Shown one piece after another: positions 23,751 to 36,045 of a DNA stretch of 64,000 bases; position 1 is the stretch's first letter, and the number at the start of each line of letters is the position of its first letter. The notes under the pieces are model-generated. The model did not search any database, was not told the origin of the DNA, and worked only from the letters and a program-made list of their open reading frames with translations. The stretch comes from Phialocephala subalpina (taxonomy: Eukaryota > Ascomycota > Leotiomycetes > Helotiales > Mollisiaceae): contig FJOG01000002.1 in NCBI GenBank assembly GCA_900073065.1, positions 2,140,243-2,204,242 on the forward strand, given 5' to 3'. A program made the position numbers and the translations under genes.

Positions 23751-24789
23751 ACGATTCGCATCGCATTTCGCAAAATAGAAAATAAGTATCACCGCATCAT
23801 CACATCACCACACCACGACCAGTATACGAAAGCGTTGCGTTTCATCAGGAGAGACGAAAATGGCCAAAAGCAGATCAAACGACGTAATGCAACGCAGCAC
23901 CCGATGGATTGGCCCCCAGACGCAGTCAGCTTCGGGAGACCCGCGAAGCAGATTCGACGATCGAACACTCAATCTACTTCGAGAACGAATTTAGGGGGCG
24001 GCTGATGGTTACACATCCACATTTACATCACATACGCATAGTTGATCATTTCAGCTGTCGCATGCCGGAGTTCAGAAGAAAAGGGGAGAAGAGAGGGGAG
24101 GAACGTGACCCGATTCGGTACATGTTCTTGAGCATTTCTTGGGAGCGGCGGATATTCAAAAACTCATGATTCCGGATGGGATTGGATTGGGAGGCATAAC
24201 GCGGTTCCCAAAGGCAGGGCAAGGCAGGACAGGGGTCGGTTGAGGGGTGGAGGGGCTGCATTTCACGCACGGCGTTCCGGGATTTGAACTCGAAACTTTT
24301 ACAGATTTATGTATGTATGTACTAGAATACCCTCTTCAGGCGCATTTCGGAATTGTTGTAGGATATGGGATTTATCATTAGAAGCACATTCCATCTTCGG
24401 AAGTATCAGCTTCCAAGATTGGACGGGACGAGACAGGAACAGGAAACATAGACGCGAACTGTATTCCACATTTGAGGAACATCATCGGTACAACGTTCAA
24501 ATTTAAAGGTGTCCCATCCAAATTCAGAATAATTGGAAATCAAATCCAAAGGCTCTCCATCCACTCTAAGTCCAAAAAAGAACTTAATGCTTGTCTTTAA
24601 CGTTCAACACCGCCCGTGCTTCACGAGCTGACCAATAACCACTTGGCTCGCGGTTGTCGTTGCCTGATGCCTGCAGCTCATCTTCAGCGCTCGAGGACCA
24701 CTGAGATCCGTTCAAAAGTCAGAAAGCTAGTAGGCGAGTGGAGCGGATACCCAGAGAACAGTGGAGTGGACGCTAGGCACGTCTGGCGG
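23751..24789. other. Intergenic, no gene recognised
   Basis: Downstream region of the C2H2 gene, which probably includes its 3' UTR. A stretch near 24270-24300 resembles a T-arm on the minus strand (GAGTTCAAATCCCGG), but no matching D-arm, anticodon arm or acceptor stem is found. Confidence 0.5.
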
Positions 24790-25581
24790 CTATGGTGCGC
24801 TAACCCTGCAGTCAGATGTAAGAAGGGCAAACGTTGTGCCGGTCACTGGGTCTGGTCTAGCATGGCCTGAGGAAGATATACTCCGTACAAGGAGTTGAGA
24901 AGGTTTGGGAATGAATACATGGCAGGGCTGTGACGATGTGATGTGTGAGGAGCCATCTGCATCATCAATAGCAAGCAAGCAAGTCGCAGGCATGAACGGT
25001 GGCTTCGGGTTCGCTGGACGACGGGGAATGAGTCGTATGACGATTCCGAGTTAGTGTGTATGCAGATTGTACGTACAATCGGGCGGAGGAGAGATGATTT
25101 CGAGTTTCGAGTCAACAACGGCGGTGGGTGTATTGTGATTGGGCCGTTCGTCGTCGAAAATATCTTCCATGCCCCTTTCGAGAGCACCGGGGATGGAGCC
25201 GTCTGTTTCTTTCGCTGGCTCGGTGGCTTCGACGGTTGGGATGGCAGGGGGCAGGGAAGGGAAATCGTGCTGGGCTTGATGGGCTTGAGCTTGCTGGGGC
25301 TGGGAGTGGGAGGCTTTGACGCTATTCCGCACAGACGAAGACCCACGTTCACTCCCAACCCAGGGTCGAGCAGACAGGGTGCTCTCAGTGGTCGGTGTAC
25401 GCTTCAGGATGAACATCCTCGCCCTCCCGGCCTCGTCTGGTGCAAACAGTTTAGTCCTGGCGTGCGGTAAAATAGCAGCTAGGATTTTAACCGCGCGCTT
25501 TTCGAGGGGCCATGTACGTTGGTTGGAACTTGTGGCACTCCCATCCCGGGGAATGTCAGAATGGAGAAAAGAGGGCTGCAT
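24790..25581 (-). CDS. Possible two-exon gene of unknown function
   Basis: Exon 1 (to 25077) and exon 2 (25013-24790) join across a good intron, 25014-25076, with donor GTACGT, a CACTAAC branch site and a CCAG acceptor. The joined frame is open and protein-like: basic N-terminal part (MFILKRTPTTESTLSARPW from 25416), a Gln/Pro-rich middle, an acidic segment (ERGMEDIFDDE) and a C-terminal half with FMPATCLLAIDDADGSSH and SGHARPDPVTGTTFALLTSD. The start is uncertain: 25581 is the first in-frame ATG, but 25416 is equally plausible, with an intron possible around 25.46-25.50 kb. No family is recognised. The main support is the quality of the intron and the coding look of both sides. A spliced non-coding transcript is the alternative. 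Confidence 0.4.
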
Positions 25582-28500
25582 GGGGGCTTGCTCGTCACGC
25601 AGGGGCCCGGGATCTGTTTCTTCTGACTGGGAATTTGGAATGCGACCAAGGGAGTGTGCTGGGTTGCTGGACTCTCTCTGGGACGTGACAACTTGTCAGG
25701 ATTGACAAATACAGGACGGTACTGCATGCACACAGAAACGGACGTGAATTGGAAGTCCCCTTGATAGGTGGAAGCCTGGAATACGATCACAGAACAGGAG
25801 ACACCGATAGCTGGAGAAATAATACGAGACGAGGACGGAGATAGGCTGGGCTACGATAACAGCGCGATGCTAAGATGAGCACAAGGGTGAAGAAATGATA
25901 GGAGGAGGAGGGTCTGGAGAACGACAAGCGAGGCATTTCAGGGGTCGACATCTCGTCTACATCTTGACCTTGAATACCTTAATTGAAGGTCCATATGCTC
26001 TGCGATCTAATTTCATCGCACGTATCATAAAATTAATGAAAACAAAATGCCTTAATCCCGACAGTCTGGGAGGTGCAATCTGGCCGCATTGCGGTGGTGA
26101 GGAGTTGAGATGAACTTTTAATATAAGATGCGAGAGTGGATGTGCGCACAGATTGAGCAGGAATAGTTCCCCTTCCCCCCCTTTTTTCCACTCTCGCCTC
26201 GACCCCCGCCCCTGAAGATGGCCTCATTCGCCTTGACCCGGAACTTTGAACATCGCGACTGCACAACTTGGTGTCTGCGTCGATTGGACAGCACCCGCGC
26301 TTGACAACATCTCGCGCACCTGCAGATTCGGTGTTCCGAAGTGTTTCTCCCAAACTCGCTTGAGCTCATATCTGTTTCGAGTGGTTCTTCTCATCTTCCT
26401 CCCGCATTTAGCACACGTATCCCGCTCTTTTGGTATTTTTGGGTCATTCTATATCAATTGCACAAGTCTGCCTTGCTGACTCACCTTTGCATTATTATCT
26501 CGGTACAATTCAATCTGGACGATGCACGTATCACCAGATCACTTCACTTACGAGAAGCTTACGGGAGTTACGATCAAGCGAATTGGAACACCGCGATGCG
26601 GCGTTTGCGGAGTAAGGTTTTTGAGTTATCTCCTGCTCCGTCGCCGTCCCCGTTTCTCAGCCCCACGGGTGCTGGACAGGCCTTCGCGGCGCTGATTGGT
26701 GTGCCTGTAGGTGGCCCTGTGTGCTTCTCTCCACGCTTCTTCAAGCCTGTCGTGTCCGTGCATTCAGCCTTCGACTTGGCGTGCAACGGCTGCTGTCACC
26801 GACCTCGAGCGAGGGATTGGGAAGGCGGCAGTGTTTGAGGTCGAGTCGGTACCGTTTCCGTAGCAGTACCTCCGTTCCATGCAGTGAGAACCTCATTCTC
26901 GCGACAGCACAGCAGAACACAGCCTCTTTCGCAATCTATTGTCCGACGATTTGACGTATATACCTCTAGCCCCCAACATGCCCCCAACCCGAACCTCTCG
27001 ACTCTTTCACTACGGCCCATTTCATCTACTCGCGGTGTGGCTTGTTGATCGAGTCCAGGCCAACCAATACCAGAGCGGGCTGAGCAACTCTGCAGCGGGA
27101 AGCTTCGCTACCATGGCAAGCAAGCTGTCGCGATGGTGGCTTTTGCCAACACGGTATGTCCAGATCATGATCAAATGCTCCGAAACTGATCTTGCATAGA
27201 TGTTGGTTTTTCATGTTGGATCAAGGTTTTCGTCGTAGTCAACGTCGAATCAAAGCCGTGGTTCTCTGTGCCTTCGGCGCTTATTATTTCCTCAGACATC
27301 GACCCCAACGTTGCTGCAGCCATCACTCAATTCTCGCGCCGTCCCGAGGGCACAGCTACGATACGATTGCTCACACAGGCCAGAAGCTGGCGCCTCCATC
27401 TTCTCTGTCAATGGGCAATGCCGTGAGCTTACACACCGTAAGCGTTGCCTCGATTAGTACGCGTCTCTCGCCAACGAAGTACCGCAACCTTCAACGATGG
27501 CGGCGCTTATGCTCGCGTTCGTATATGTTCGTAATCTGTCTGCTGTCCGGAGACTTCACGATCGGCGATATGAGAGGCACAGTTGGCAGATCAAGAGTTT
27601 GTATCTCAATCGACAGGTGCTCATCGTGCTCAGCGGCACAGAGACTTGCCCCGCTGCCCGCTGGATTGTCTACCAACCACGGCTGTACAGTCTAGTTGGT
27701 GGGCTGATGACCCAGCAAGAGGAGTTTCCAACTCGGGAAGTATCCATGGGGCATCCAAGATCACTGAAGTAAGTCTTTCGGCATGGACAACTCTTCTGGA
27801 GCATGAGCCCCTGAGATGCAGCGAGCAAGGAAGTCAAGCCCTGCTTCCGGACATCGATGTCCTTGAGCACTTAACTTTTATCGACAACGCTCCTTCTTTT
27901 CTCCCCTGCAGACACACTCGTTAGACTTGCGCCAGCCAGGTTTCCAACAATTGCACACGACGATATCTTTCCTCTTGGGGTCATGATCTCTGAAAGTGTG
28001 TCTCTTTCAACAGTCGAGTGGACTCACTACAGCCCCATCATACTTTGCGTTCATCTCCAGGGGCACAAGAGAACCAATGCCATCCAGCCAACAATCTCGG
28101 TCCGTCATCCCCTAAATCCCTCGAGTGAGGACTCCCCTTTGTTGCCACCATATGCAGCCGAGCGTCCTCATGGATCTTCTTTTGTCTTGTGACTGCCTAG
28201 TCCATCCAACATCCAACAACGACTGCGGATTTACGCCTCATCCAATGAATAATTCAAGATATCAGGTCCACTGTATCCGTTGGCCATTCAGATATCGTCG
28301 AGTCGGAAGGTTCGGTGGTTCTATCACGGCAATGCGGGCTTGAGATTTCCGTAGATCCCCGTTACTGATTCATTGCTTCTCGATCTCTTCGTCGAGAGAC
28401 ACCAAAATCAAGTGCCGACAACACAGCACAGTCTTTTCAAGGATGGGCACACCATATTCGTGTCAAGACCGCCATCCCCTCGCTTGGTCAGACTCCAGTC

Positions 28501-30198
28501 CTCTCACCGAGTTTTGCGCTCCAAAGTCTGATATCCAATGGAAATCTGGACCTCTGGGGGTTATCCGTGCAATCAAAAGATTCCCGCTGCCATCTCGGCC
28601 TTCCAAAATCGGTACCGAGCTTAGTTTTATCTTTCCTATGGTTCTAGATGCCCGTCTTCTGATGCTGCCACTTCTCTGCATGTTGCACTGTTTCAGCACT
28701 GTTCCCCAGCGTCTTGAAGACCGCTCGGCGGTCTCTCTCGTCGATGGCAGCGTATCCGCAGACCCGATGAACCATTCAGAGGTTGAGAGTGTCCGGAAAC
28801 TATCACCGAGCTGTCCAATGATAAAATTCATACTGGTTGATGGGAAAGGAGGCAATGGCTCCGTGTACTACGTTGCTGCAGACGTGGACAGCAAGATCGT
28901 GGGTGACAGCAACGGCCAGAAGCAACGTCTGTTTCAGAGCAGACTTCTACTGAACCTTGCAGGTGCGTATTGTATGTACTGTACATCTTTCTTATTCCAT
29001 CAAAATGAGGCAGATCACCGAGCTAGTCTCGAAATGAAGGCTAACAGCTAACAGTTAGCCAGCCTCATATACAGATACTTACGTCTAGACGACACCTTCA
29101 AGATACCTCTCATACCCGCCTTTGCCGCCTAAACAATGACTTAACGTTCAAGTTCTCGTCTCGGGTCACCCAAAAGGTCGCGGCTCAGCAGCCCTATCGT
29201 ATCCTCTAGGCGCAGCCAGCCAGGCAAACGGCCCGACCACAGACCACGAACCTCAAGCCTCACTTCTCCTCTCCATAACAATCAACAGCTGCGCAATCCC
29301 CTCAAAGAACTTAACCATCTGGATAAACTCCCTAAAAAGCACAGCACTGGGTCGGTCAAAAGGCAATGGGAAAGAATAACCAGAATGCGCAGCACTTCTC
29401 CGTTCACACGACGCCTTTCCAAAATTTCCTCCCGCTTACCCCTGAAGCAGTGAAGGGTTTGCATACCGAGTCTTGACTCCATACCCAGTTCCCAGATCTA
29501 GCGGACGTGACTTCCTCACGGGAACAAAACTTGATAATGCTCGTATTGGTTGAAGGAGCGATGAGAGGCTCATGCTGCTGCCTAGACCCTGGTGAAAGAT
29601 ATCGCGGCATTGATTATGGTTTCCGGAAGGATTCTTGGGAAGTTGAGTCAGTGGCCGTGGGATGGGAAATGGTGAGCTTACTGAATAAGGGTATACGAGC
29701 TCTGAAAGTTCGCATCATACCTTGGGAGTCACGGTAGGTCTGGTTGGGTTCTTCGAAGTTTGGTGAGTCTTCATGTGCCACGGCATGCATTGGGGATGGT
29801 TGAAAGGCGAGAGGCATATGTGAAAGATTAGAGGCGTGGTACGGTAATTCCTTATTCATCTCACAGGCACATTGACTTCAATTCAAGTCGATATTCTTAG
29901 TCTAATCCTCCGTGCTGCTTGAGCTTTTGGTCTTCGTCTCTGTGCTCATAGCCCAATGGACAATGTTACAGATGCTTTAATCTCCTCTCCATTGTCAAAA
30001 GTCCAAACATTGAGCAAATCAGTGAGTCAAGTCGTATTACTTCACTCTAGCAAAATTACAATAGCATCGCATTCCTGTATATCATACATCAGAGGTTTCT
30101 CCTCAGTATGAAGCCCTCTTTCCAGTTCCTCTTCCTCTGACACTCTCAGCCTCCAAATCACAACTCAACTCACAACTCACAATCTCCCAGATCCCCTC
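25582..30198. other. 4.6-kb region without a recognised gene; one candidate intron
   Basis: Many short frames occur on both strands but none has recognisable family features. At 27154-27199 the plus strand has a textbook intron shape (GTATGT donor, AACTGAT branch, CATAG acceptor, 46 nt). The flanking sequence is open in more than one frame, so a spliced long transcript or an unrecognised gene around 26.9-27.7 kb is possible. A T-rich segment near 26.35-26.5 kb and CT-rich segments near 28.0-28.5 kb look like promoter or UTR sequence. I cannot support a protein model. Confidence 0.35.
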
Positions 30199-31269
30199 CT
30201 AAAGCAAAGCCTTCCAACCACCCGTCTTCGGCTTCTCGAGTCCCAAATGCTCTGTCACCCTCGCAAGATGGTCAACTCCCCAAAAGCCCTCCGTCTCACC
30301 CTTCGAATTCGTAGCGACCATCCATGGAAGTCCAAAGGCCCCATCTGCCATCGCTTGATCGGTATTTTTGGCTAGGAGTTCTTTACCTTCTTTGGCGGCC
30401 ATTTCGAGAACTGTTTGTTGGTCAGCATTTCTGCTTTCACAACGGTCAAGTCCTAGTTCTTGCTTGGACAATCAGACGTTCCAAGAACATGGAAGAACGA
30501 TAGTGGAGAATGCAAAAGAAACAAGAGGACATACTCTTCCCACCCTCCTCCTTCCCAAACAACTCCCCCAACACCTCACTCAACACATCCTTCTCATGTG
30601 TCTTCCTATGGTCCACCCAATACGCTTTAAACAGCTCATCCAATGCCTTAGTCAAGATCGCTTGTCCCTCCTTTCCGGGATGCAAGATCGTAAGAGCACA
30701 TAGGGATCTCATGATGGTCAAAGTCATGGGAGGAAAATCGGGAGGCAACTCGGTTTTCATGGGGACATTGAATAATTGAGCCCAGCGGAGACGTTCAGTG
30801 CCCACCCATTTGCCTTTGTCTGTTGACTTGGTAAGCAATTGAGGGGGGGGAGGTTTGGGTTAGAGATCAGGAAATAATAGAGGGTTGAAATTGTCCGAGA
30901 AGAGCCATTTGGAACAAGGAAGAAAGAGGAGGAACAAACTCTTAATATTAATCGGGGCGGTGTTTCCGCAGGCCTTCATGATGCCCCCCAAGAGAACAGG
31001 AATATAAATAATCTCGCATTTCGAGAAGACTGGGTCGTTCTATTCGTCTTATCAGTCTCCTTCCTTCCATCCTCCTCTCATCCCTTGCTTCCTTCCCATT
31101 TCACCTCCTCACCCCTCACTCAAACTGCCCAGAAGCCAAATTCCCCACAAAATTGTCAAATAACAAGGACAGAAGAAGAAGAAAAACCCACCCTCAGAAT
31201 CCAATAAGCCTCATACCCAAACGGACTCACGGTATCAACGTACAACTTAATCTTCGGTACGGCTGCCAT
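30199..31269 (-). CDS. GST-kappa / DsbA-like thioredoxin-fold protein
   Basis: Resembles kappa-class glutathione S-transferases and 2-hydroxychromene-2-carboxylate isomerases, which sit in mitochondria or peroxisomes and use glutathione. The protein opens MAAVPKIKLYVDTVSPFGYE, where the Ser of DTVSPF is the usual catalytic residue. The middle, helical DsbA insert contains GKWVGTERLRWAQLFNVPM. The C-terminal fold has MADGAFGLPWMVATNSKG, with the cis-Pro loop that contacts glutathione, and ends in GFWGVDHLARVTEHLGL. Introns at 31040-31191, 30820-30939 and 30411-30534 join the four exons in phase. They are longer (120-152 bp) than most introns in this window. The start is the first ATG at 31269. 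Substrate not determined. It shares no obvious function with its neighbours. Confidence 0.85.
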
Positions 31270-31804
31270 TCTGGTTGTCGTGAATGCTTTTCGTCCAATA
31301 CCAAGCATACAGAATATCGTGCTTGATTACTTTGCAATACGTGACGTAGGTGCAGACGCAGGGTCAGTACAGGAAGCAGAAGTGATAGTAATTAAGGATT
31401 ATTGAAAGCTTATGCTGCTGATGATTGGCAAAGGGATGGTTATTGGTGTGGGCTAGCCGAGGCAAGCGGCCGCCCCAACGTCATGCGGGGTCTTGAAGCG
31501 AGGGGTTGCGAGGGGAAAAGGGGAAGGAGCTTGACGCAGAATCTTCGAGTACTCAAGAGGAGTGGTAACAGTTGGATTCACGATTGGTGAGAGATGGCGA
31601 AGGAGTACGTGGGGTAGGAATACATTTGCATCGGAATTTTCTCTAGGTCTGGGTATCATAGGTCTATCTCTCAATCGCCTTTACGCCTTGGGCCAATGTC
31701 GCCCTGTCAATCTTATAATCCACACTTTTACCACGCTCTGAATGGCGACCAAATTGGTCTCGCCATTCCAATACTACAAACCAGTATCGTGCACATGATC
31801 CTTT

Positions 31805-34800
31805 TCATGCCTTACGGCCAGTCTCCTTCCGACCAATCTTTGCAACCTTCATATTTGGAAGTGCATGGTTTCTGCCAGGCTTCCGTCCAACCTCAATCAC
31901 AATGAATCTGATAAAATCGGGACTTCCCCAGTAGCTGCTATGAGCACTCAGCATATTCACATACTGAATCTCTAGCGGTCCACCTCCAGAACTCAAGAAC
32001 CAATCCACTTGTCCGCAATCATTCACAAGATAGAACTTCTTCTCTGCGATCTCCTCACGAGTGAAATCGTGGACCTCCATCTCAAGTTGCGAAGGAAGAC
32101 GGGCTACAGCTCCAGGCTTTTGAACTTGCCCGATGGCGAGGTCTGACGGTGCCGCAACACCAGGAGTTAATGACCGCATGGCATTGCCGATACTCTCAAA
32201 GAAACCGGTTGTTGCACTGGGGACCTGCGCATTCTTGAGGCTTGCAGCGTACTGAGGATCGACTGTCGCATTCAACCTGTAAGCAATAGGATCGTTGACA
32301 TGCATGATGTTGTAAACATTGTCTACAGCCAAGCAGCCAAATGTTCCTGCTTCACCAACAATGTTCTTGTCGGTGTCGTCGTAACCGTCTGCTCCAGGTT
32401 TGCCTTGCGCCTTTCGAGGCGTCAGTCTGCCCTTGTCCAGAAGTAGGAAGAAGCCAGCGGGACTGCCGCACAAGAAGAGGTTCGTGGTATTGAAGTCCAA
32501 GTGCTTTGAATTGATCTTCTTCGAGGAGGGGTCAGTCTTTGACACCACTGTCGGTTGCTTGCTTAGAATTTCAAGTGCCATTGCACTTCCAAGAGAGTGA
32601 GCAATGATATGCACACGCCCTTCTTGCTGAAATTCGGGATTGTTCTTGCACCACAGCTGATAGACTCGATTGGCCTCCGAGATGGCCGCTCGAATCATCT
32701 TTGGCTTGTGATGAGACATGTAGAACGGGATATCCAACATCACGTCTGAGATTATGTTGCGAACAGCTGGTATAGAGTCCGGTGTGATATCCTTCAGGTT
32801 GAAGTCTGTGCTCTCGCCTTCTTTGTCTCCTTGCTTCTTAGGGCCACCATCCTCGAATGATAAATTTGATCGCCAATTGACAGGAAGCACCATGACACCG
32901 CCGAGCTCTTTGCGAAGTGTCTTCTGAACAGCATCATTGGCAAGTTCTGCATTGATGGAACGTCGGAACCCATTGATAGCATGCGTGAAATTAAAACTCT
33001 CCATGCGCTCAGAAAGCTTCTGTCCTATGCCATGTATCACCAGGACCAGATCGGTGACATTCTGTCGCTCTTCTTGTGCCTTGCAAGCTGGACAAGTCAT
33101 TCCCTTGCTGATGTCTGCATCACCAGCTACAGGGGCATTCTGTTCTGCTTTGGAATTTGTGCCACTCTTCTTGACGGGATGAAGTTTGTTCCAAGCCTTC
33201 CAGTCGAAACCCCTGACAACATGGATGCCAACGGTGGTTCCCTTCTTGATCTTGGCCAAAGGCTTTCGACCGTAATAGGCAGAAGGTTGGAGTGTCGACT
33301 TGAGGATGAAGGCATTTTGAGCATCCTTGTAGATGACTTGAGCTGACGAATACTTCTTCATGGCAGTCTTCGGTTCTGTTGGCTTCTTCTCTGAATCATC
33401 TTCGATAGTCCCTTCTGCTGCAGCTTCTCCTTGGAAACATTTTGCAGCGCAGTAAGGGTCGGCGTAGAGAGCATGTTCAGGAGCTTTGCTGCGTGATTTA
33501 CCTTGTTGCTCCACCTCCTTGGGCCAGAGTCGGTGGGCGATTTTTTCTTCGCCGATAGCCCCGACTTCGAGCGCACAGCAGAGTTCGTCACTCCATGTTT
33601 GAGACCACGGTCTAAGCTCTCTGTATCCAAGCTCGAGCTGGTTGGCAACAGGAGGCTCCACAGGATACATGGTGTCCCTATAGAACCAAGTACCACGAGT
33701 GACTGCAGCAATGTCGTGAACGGGTGACCAGTATATAGGTTTCATCTGCAGAGCAGGCAGTGTGACCATGTGTAGTCTCGAAATTCCGACGGGTACCTCT
33801 GCGTGGGACTTGTTGTTCTTCTGTGATTTGCATCCAGCAAGGTTGACAGTCTCAGCATCTGTCGGCTCTCGCTCGTGACCCTTCGTAGCAATTCCAAAGA
33901 AGGTGCTGGGTTCACCCTCGGCCATTACTCCTCTCTCAATCTCAGCGGCAGATACAGGTGGTTCGGAACTTCGCTCCATCATCTTCACAAACGGGCGACC
34001 AGTCAATCCAACATCCGCCTGAGCAGGAAGATTTTCTGCACCAGTTTCCGAATGCTGCACTGCCAAGCCCATGTTTTCTCCCGCTTTTGCGATGGCCTTT
34101 AGAGGTGGATCTCCTTTCCCGTTAAGCATGCTAAGCTCTTGTGCGGATTCTCTTTCGTTAGCAGCATCGCCCTGAGCCTCTCCAACCTTCTGTTTTCCTT
34201 TAGAGGTGCGTGAATCTTTGCTGGATGGCTGGTTTTCGTTATGAGGAGATTCAATTGTTCCCTTATTCGCAATGCAGGGAGCATGATCACCTTTTCCTTT
34301 CTCAAATTCTACGCAGCAAGAACCAATTCCAGCATCGAAAGGCGCATGATGAGAATCGTCACAGGTTGGGTTGTGAGGATTTCCCTGTTGCTCAGATGTT
34401 TGCTCCTGCGAGTCGGCGGCTAGTCCTCGAACATTGGACGACTTGTCTTTTCGCGAGGCTTTTGAGCGTTTCTCCTTCTTAGATTGCTTCTTGGGGCTAG
34501 ATGCACCATCCCCGCCAGCTGGTTCGCCTCCTTCACCAGGTTCTTGGCCCTCACTTAGCTCCGCGCACTGTACATTGATTGTGTGACATTCTTCCGGCGA
34601 TGTACGGTCCAGCTCATCGAGTCCACAGACCGAAGTGGTGTCCGCACCTTTAGCCCGTGAGGATTCTGATTTGTCCGCAGATGTGGCAGCTGAGGTTTTG
34701 TCTCCGGATTTGTCCAGAGGTTTCCTCTGCTTCTCAGACCCCTTTGAGGACACCACGCCCGAGAACATCTGTCCGCTCAACTCTGCAGGATTTGTCGTAC

Positions 34801-35356
34801 TGGCTGCTGCTTCTGAGCGAGGGGCTTTCTTCTTGTACTTCTCAGCCTTTGTGGCCACAACCGAAGACATCTGTCCGCCGAAGTTTGTAAGGTTCGCCGA
34901 ACCACTTGCTTCTCCCGAGTGAATGCCATCCTTCTTATGTCTGCCAAAGTCATCCTCGTTCGATAAAGCTATTGCGTCGGCAGAAGCACCCGAGAACTTC
35001 CGTGTTAGAATTGCCGGAGGTGACGGTGACTTGCGTTTTCCTTGAGATTTCTTGTCCTTTCCTGCTGTGACGCCTGCCCATGCCTCCTCGAGAGCCTTGT
35101 TGTCGTATGGGGAGAAAGGGCGAGGAGGATGATTCGCAGATTTCGAATCTGCTCCAGTAGGAATAGGAACCACTGAGAGAGGATCATCGATAGGTTGAGG
35201 CGAAGAGTAGAAATAATGTGCCTTCAGCGCTGGGATATCGTCGTCACCCTTCGAGCCGGTGAAAGCGACCGAGGGGCCAAGGTGGCACGTAGTTCCGTAC
35301 GTGTGAGCTGAAGGCGCCATTGTGTACTGTGTAGAATCAGCGGGCTGGAATGTCAT
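31805..35356 (-). CDS. DDHD-domain phospholipase A1-like protein
   Basis: A single open frame of 1183 residues. The C-terminal half matches the intracellular PA-preferring phospholipase A1 family (yeast YOR022c-like). It has an N-terminal WSPVHDIAAVTRGTWFYRD segment, then LVLVIHGIGQKLSERM, and the Ser-hydrolase nucleophile in IIAHSLGSAMALEIL (GxSxG). The DDHD-type region follows with LFLCGSPAGFFLLLDKG, VYNIMHVNDPIAYRLN and, near the end, LSAHSSYWGSPDFIRFI. The enzyme cleaves phosphatidic acid and related lipids at organelle membranes. Residues of about 90-520 form a long, charged, Ser/Lys/Glu-rich disordered stretch with loosely repeated KSS/KG motifs, longer than I expect for the family. A second start at 35320 (MAPSAHTYGTT) is in frame and may be the true one. 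No intron is needed, and no defect is seen. Confidence 0.88.
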   Translation of the reverse strand: MTFQPADSTQYTMAPSAHTYGTTCHLGPSVAFTGSKGDDDIPALKAHYFYSSPQPIDDPLSVVPIPTGADSKSANHPPRPFSPYDNKALEEAWAGVTAGKDKKSQGKRKSPSPPAILTRKFSGASADAIALSNEDDFGRHKKDGIHSGEASGSANLTNFGGQMSSVVATKAEKYKKKAPRSEAAASTTNPAELSGQMFSGVVSSKGSEKQRKPLDKSGDKTSAATSADKSESSRAKGADTTSVCGLDELDRTSPEECHTINVQCAELSEGQEPGEGGEPAGGDGASSPKKQSKKEKRSKASRKDKSSNVRGLAADSQEQTSEQQGNPHNPTCDDSHHAPFDAGIGSCCVEFEKGKGDHAPCIANKGTIESPHNENQPSSKDSRTSKGKQKVGEAQGDAANERESAQELSMLNGKGDPPLKAIAKAGENMGLAVQHSETGAENLPAQADVGLTGRPFVKMMERSSEPPVSAAEIERGVMAEGEPSTFFGIATKGHEREPTDAETVNLAGCKSQKNNKSHAEVPVGISRLHMVTLPALQMKPIYWSPVHDIAAVTRGTWFYRDTMYPVEPPVANQLELGYRELRPWSQTWSDELCCALEVGAIGEEKIAHRLWPKEVEQQGKSRSKAPEHALYADPYCAAKCFQGEAAAEGTIEDDSEKKPTEPKTAMKKYSSAQVIYKDAQNAFILKSTLQPSAYYGRKPLAKIKKGTTVGIHVVRGFDWKAWNKLHPVKKSGTNSKAEQNAPVAGDADISKGMTCPACKAQEERQNVTDLVLVIHGIGQKLSERMESFNFTHAINGFRRSINAELANDAVQKTLRKELGGVMVLPVNWRSNLSFEDGGPKKQGDKEGESTDFNLKDITPDSIPAVRNIISDVMLDIPFYMSHHKPKMIRAAISEANRVYQLWCKNNPEFQQEGRVHIIAHSLGSAMALEILSKQPTVVSKTDPSSKKINSKHLDFNTTNLFLCGSPAGFFLLLDKGRLTPRKAQGKPGADGYDDTDKNIVGEAGTFGCLAVDNVYNIMHVNDPIAYRLNATVDPQYAASLKNAQVPSATTGFFESIGNAMRSLTPGVAAPSDLAIGQVQKPGAVARLPSQLEMEVHDFTREEIAEKKFYLVNDCGQVDWFLSSGGGPLEIQYVNMLSAHSSYWGSPDFIRFIVIEVGRKPGRNHALPNMKVAKIGRKETGRKA

Positions 35357-36045
35357 ACAGGAGGGACACCGCTCATACCACTATTATGAAAGAATGACTG
35401 CGTAGAAGAGAAAGAGCGCAGGCACGACTCTGCCCTGCAGAGCCGCCCGCAACTCAGATTATTAAATAGAGGGAGTGTGCGGTGTAGCGATAATCCGAGA
35501 ATCAAATAGACTGCTGAGAATAGCGAGATGTGGGAGAGACAGGATGTGGTCGGCGAGGTTGTGCGATGGAGGATCGAAGAAGAGACACGCTGGAAAGTCA
35601 AGAGAGGAAGTCTCTGCCTCCGAGCCAAATGGCAGGAGCGACAGAGGCCGAAAAGATGTCGTGTTCATTCTCGAGGCAACCGCGATTCACAACCCTGGCC
35701 AGCCAGTGTTTTTTGCCGATGACGTCTCTGAGGTGGCCAAAGAGCATCACATGATAATTTCCAGGAAATAACGGAGTAAAACATCGCAGGATCTAGACCT
35801 CTGTCCCTGAGTCGTATTGCCTCACGAACCTAGAGTTCGAGTGGACGAACTTCACGATGGCACAGCAATTGGATTTTGTGGGGTTTTCATTAGACTAACA
35901 GGTACATCCATGGCAGCAACTTTTCTGCATACCAAGGTTTTACTACACAAAACATGTTTCTCTTTTCCAACCAGGTTGGAATATTCAAGGGATATCTTGG
36001 TAACGCCATCTCTCCTGCCAGATACGCCAAATGACAAACAAATAC

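Noticed and set aside
24262..24300. T-arm-like sequence (minus strand, GAGTTCAAATCCCGG) suggesting a tRNA
   Set aside because: No D-arm, anticodon stem or pairing acceptor stem can be found within 100 bases, and the T-stem has a mismatch.
26341..29051. Several plus-strand frames of 160-200 codons in the gene-poor region
   Set aside because: Low-complexity or Cys/Ser/His-rich translation with no recognisable family and no consistent exon chain; reported only as an unresolved interval.
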